A DNA stretch of 30,869 nt, from contig DLRK01000049.1 in assembly GCA_002501065.1 (NCBI GenBank), forward strand, positions 47,567-78,435, in the 5' to 3' direction. Below the pieces are notes generated by a model. It ran no database searches. It was not told the DNA's origin and saw nothing but the letters and a program-made list of their open reading frames with translations. This document shows positions 30,799 to 30,869 of this stretch, in pieces. Every line of letters begins with the position of its first letter. Position 1 is the first letter of the stretch. The stretch is from Akkermansiaceae bacterium UBA7890. Its GTDB lineage: Bacteria > Verrucomicrobiota > Verrucomicrobiia > Verrucomicrobiales > Akkermansiaceae. The position numbers were made by a program, and so were the translations under genes.

Positions 30799-30869
30799 CT
30801 AAGGCTGCTCCGGGGCAGGCGCCGGGACAGGTTCCGGCACAGGCGCCGGGACAGGTTCCGGGGCGGGTT
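30799..30869 (-). CDS. Pro-rich C-terminus of a truncated gene
   Basis: A - strand frame is open from the right edge to a TAG at 30799-30801. The 22 visible residues are a Pro-Val/Ala/Glu repeat ending in PAPAPEQP. The tail is typical of a flexible linker or periplasmic/cell-wall-spanning segment, such as TonB-like or Pro-rich lipoprotein ends. The identity of the gene lies outside the window. Confidence 0.6.
   Translation of the reverse strand, partial: PAPEPVPAPVPEPVPAPAPEQP
30816..30863. repeat. 24-bp tandem repeat (two copies)
   Basis: Two near-identical 24-base units, 30816-30839 and 30840-30863, differ only at the end (GCA versus GGG). On the - strand they encode a PxPxP octapeptide (PVPEPVPA). 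The array may continue past the window edge. Confidence 0.85.

Noticed and set aside
1..30869. Mobile elements, CRISPR arrays, tRNA/rRNA genes
   Set aside because: No transposase or integrase, no spaced direct repeats except the 24-bp Pro-rich coding repeat, and no T-loop-like tRNA signature found by eye.

Overview
This is a GC-rich, gene-dense chromosomal window, mostly housekeeping and conserved-hypothetical genes, with no phage, transposon, CRISPR or tRNA/rRNA signature that I can see. Several things suggest a Verrucomicrobiota-type bacterium: a GTP-dependent PEP carboxykinase, a secreted heparinase-like toroid protein, a DUF6807 (PmoA-like) protein, a stand-alone OvoA-C-type methyltransferase, and an 88-residue L28 with a lysine-rich insert. 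The phylum is an inference from gene content; no rRNA is present to settle it. Many start codons lack a clear Shine-Dalgarno, and GTG/TTG starts occur.

Layout. 1-1356 (+): the C-terminal part of a YraQ/DUF318 permease and its DUF1980/TIGR03943 partner, both with His-rich stretches that suggest metal handling. 1395-6420 (-): secreted and membrane hypotheticals, ispH, a lipoprotein/secreted pair with an ATGA overlap, a small membrane protein, and a membrane-protein/winged-helix regulator pair. 6545-8381 (+): rpsB-tsf with a sigma70-like promoter, a perfect intergenic hairpin and a strong terminator, followed by a PsbP-like secreted protein. 9009-10806 (-): mazG and a rhomboid protease. 10993-12908 (+): pckG and its terminator. 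12950-17768: a putative secreted polysaccharide lyase (+), an ECF sigma/anti-sigma pair (-) and a DUF6807 protein (+), which together look like a carbohydrate-related neighbourhood. 17786-19996 (-): gamma-carbonic anhydrase, bifunctional-nuclease-family protein, cupin, and a methyltransferase related to the C-terminal domain of OvoA (ovothiol synthesis). 20017-22127 (+): a possible small ORF, a membrane protein with a Cys/His cluster, and a YhaM-type OB-HD 3'-5' exonuclease. 22218-25202 (-): three small membrane proteins, a divergent dihydropteroate synthase and an SDR. 25539-26253 (+): rpmB and a YbjQ-family protein. 26267-28246 (-): an ATP-grasp-like protein of unknown role and ruvA. 28428-29528 (+): a small conserved-looking protein, a strong terminator, an isolated nuoA and a Dabb-domain protein. 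29560-30869 (-): a second rhomboid protease and the Pro-rich C-terminus of a truncated gene.

I found no clearly new multi-gene defence or mobile system. The best leads are the cupin/OvoA-C-type methyltransferase pair without its sulfoxide synthase, the ATP-grasp-like orphan, the FolP with a changed pterin-site Asp, and the isolated nuoA whose start codon sits 8 bases after a textbook terminator.
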